Source: Liolophura sinensis (taxonomy: Eukaryota; Mollusca; Polyplacophora; Chitonida; Chitonidae). From it: a stretch of 64,000 bases of DNA. The notes below the pieces were generated by a model, which had not been told where the DNA came from, did not search any database, and worked only from the letters and a program-made list of their open reading frames with translations. Location: NCBI RefSeq assembly GCF_032854445.1, contig NC_088304.1, positions 23,261,704-23,325,703 on the forward strand, read 5' to 3'. The translations under genes and the position numbers were made by a program. Position 1 is the stretch's first letter. The number at the start of each line of letters is the position of its first letter. Positions 62,705-64,000 of the stretch are shown here, piece by piece.

Positions 62705-62910
62705 TCAAGTGTAGAGATCAAAGTCAATTCTCTTGGAGCTGTAAAATTGTCCGTCTGAGCCGACCTTCTTGCACAATACGCCCTTGCCAAAGTAGCCCTC
62801 GTCAGCCCAGTGGAGCATCTGTGAGCTGGAGAATGGTCCATGAAGCTCACAATCTTCTCTCTCCTCCCACTTGTACATCCACATTACCTCAGATGATTCC
62901 TCGGGTTTGT
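62705..62910 (-). CDS. CD2BP2: CD2BP2-like U5 snRNP protein, terminal exon (GYF domain), partial
   Basis: Last coding exon, acceptor TTTTCAG at 62911-62917, stop at 62705-62707. It encodes the whole GYF domain: [40 protein letters not shown] and the end [10 protein letters not shown]. The W-x-Y, GPF, M..W and GYF residues that form the proline-ligand pocket are all present. CD2BP2 (yeast Lin1) is a U5 small nuclear ribonucleoprotein component that binds proline-rich splicing partners. The exon starts with two bases of a split codon. Earlier exons lie beyond 64000. Confidence 0.9.
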
Positions 62911-64000
62911 CTGAAAATACGAAAATCCATGTGTATTCTAACGACCTGCTCTCTCCATGACAGATCATTCAAATCTATCCACCTAATGCTCTGTTGAGAA
63001 ACACCTGCTTTTCTAATACAAGCGAAAAGTGACGTCATCCATGTTAGCCAAAGAAGGCTGCGAACACGAAAAATAACGTGACAATCATTTCCAAAGAAAC
63101 AAAGAAAAACTTTACCAATATCTGATTTAACCGATTGCCCACATAGTGAATCATAAATAGTCCCCGTACCACGTGATGAAATTTGGCCTGTGTTCACCGT
63201 CCTGCTTTGTTCATTCACAGTAACTTTACAACAACAACATGCCTATTACAACAAAGGATGTTAATGTCGTTTCCATTAGTCAATCTGGATTATCAATATG
63301 TTAAATTAGCCATCTGTATCTGACTGTGAGTTCTTCCAGCAAAGGTACTCTTATAAAATTTGGGACAGATATTAGTAATGTTTAAAGTAGAATATTACAT
63401 TTCTTTACTAACCTTTTGGACAAGTAAAGATACAGTGTATGAGTACATTGTTCATTAGATGATCTAACCATGTGAGAAAAAGAAACTCAATATCCCTGAG
63501 TTTCCTGAGGTCGCTGGCGTCATGGTGATGATGCAGAAAGTTATATCAGAAAACGCAAACAATCCATCTCAGTCTTTGTCTCTAACAATACTTTCCATAC
63601 ATGTATAATCTTTATCTAGAATGTGTACAACATGATTCTAACCAAAGTCTAAAACAATTTTATTGATGAATGCCGATTAAATAGGTCCATGAGAGGACCT
63701 ATGTGTGTCTCTCAGGCTCCAAAGGTCAAGCTTGGTAGGTGGTGGCAGTGAGGTAAAGCACAAGGTACAGAGTGACACATGTGGTGTATTAAGGAGTCTG
63801 GGAGTAGACAACAACAAAATGGCCACTGTTGCCATAGATCTTAACTCCACACAGTGTGCATAATCTTCTTTAGTATCTTAACATTGATAGTTCTGCAGTC
63901 TACATACAGCTGCCTGTGTTTTTATTTATATGACAAATTTTAAATCTTTCCAGCCAGGAGAGTTTCTGACCGACCAATGAACAATCAGATAACAATCAAC
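62911..64000 (-). other. Intron of the CD2BP2-like gene
   Basis: No further exon with family resemblance is visible on the minus strand up to the window edge. The sequence is AT-rich with no clear repeat. Confidence 0.5.

Overview
This is a eukaryotic, intron-rich genomic window, very probably from a mollusc or another lophotrochozoan. Protein-coding exons have GT/AG boundaries and mostly sit on the minus strand. The window is littered with tRNA-derived SINEs that share a common 3' domain, of the kind described as MetaSINEs in bivalves and gastropods. No species can be named from the sequence alone.

Layout. (1) 298-4528, minus: the first three coding exons of a CYP2-type cytochrome P450, cut by the left edge. 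A decayed inverted copy lies at 8512-9556 on the plus strand. (2) 12061-20021, minus: a complete four-exon gene for a 195-residue single-domain rhodanese. Two of its introns carry large minisatellites, and each array has a repeat unit that is a copy of one of the gene's own exon/intron junctions: 85 bp x about 45 copies from the exon-4 acceptor, and about 15 units from the exon-2 donor. (3) 23238-50415, minus: a complete 17-exon PIWI gene (866 codons, all phases consistent) with an RG-rich N-terminus and an intact D-D-H catalytic triad plus glutamate finger. A second, altered copy of its terminal exon lies downstream. (4) Inside piwi introns: a 4144-bp DNA transposon with an intact four-exon transposase gene, perfect 4-bp target duplications and matching terminal repeats (39569-43712); a decayed 2663-bp hAT element with 8-bp target duplications (46264-48926); and two non-autonomous TA-flanked elements (24969-26110 and 49029-50153). 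The hAT, the 4-bp-target element and the 49-50 kb TA element sit inside older SINEs. (5) 55158-60290, minus: a degenerate non-LTR retrotransposon with a coiled-coil ORF1 and an endonuclease/reverse transcriptase ORF2. (6) 62705-62910, minus: the terminal GYF-domain exon of a CD2BP2-like U5 snRNP protein, whose upstream exons lie beyond the right edge.

The most unusual observation is the pair of splice-junction-derived minisatellites in the rhodanese gene. They place dozens of imperfect copies of the real splice sites in the introns next to those sites. Next is the structurally complete transposon lodged in an intron of piwi, the gene family that silences transposons, together with a possible alternative piwi terminal exon. 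All exon models are hand-derived from reading frame, phase and family resemblance; no transcript data were available.
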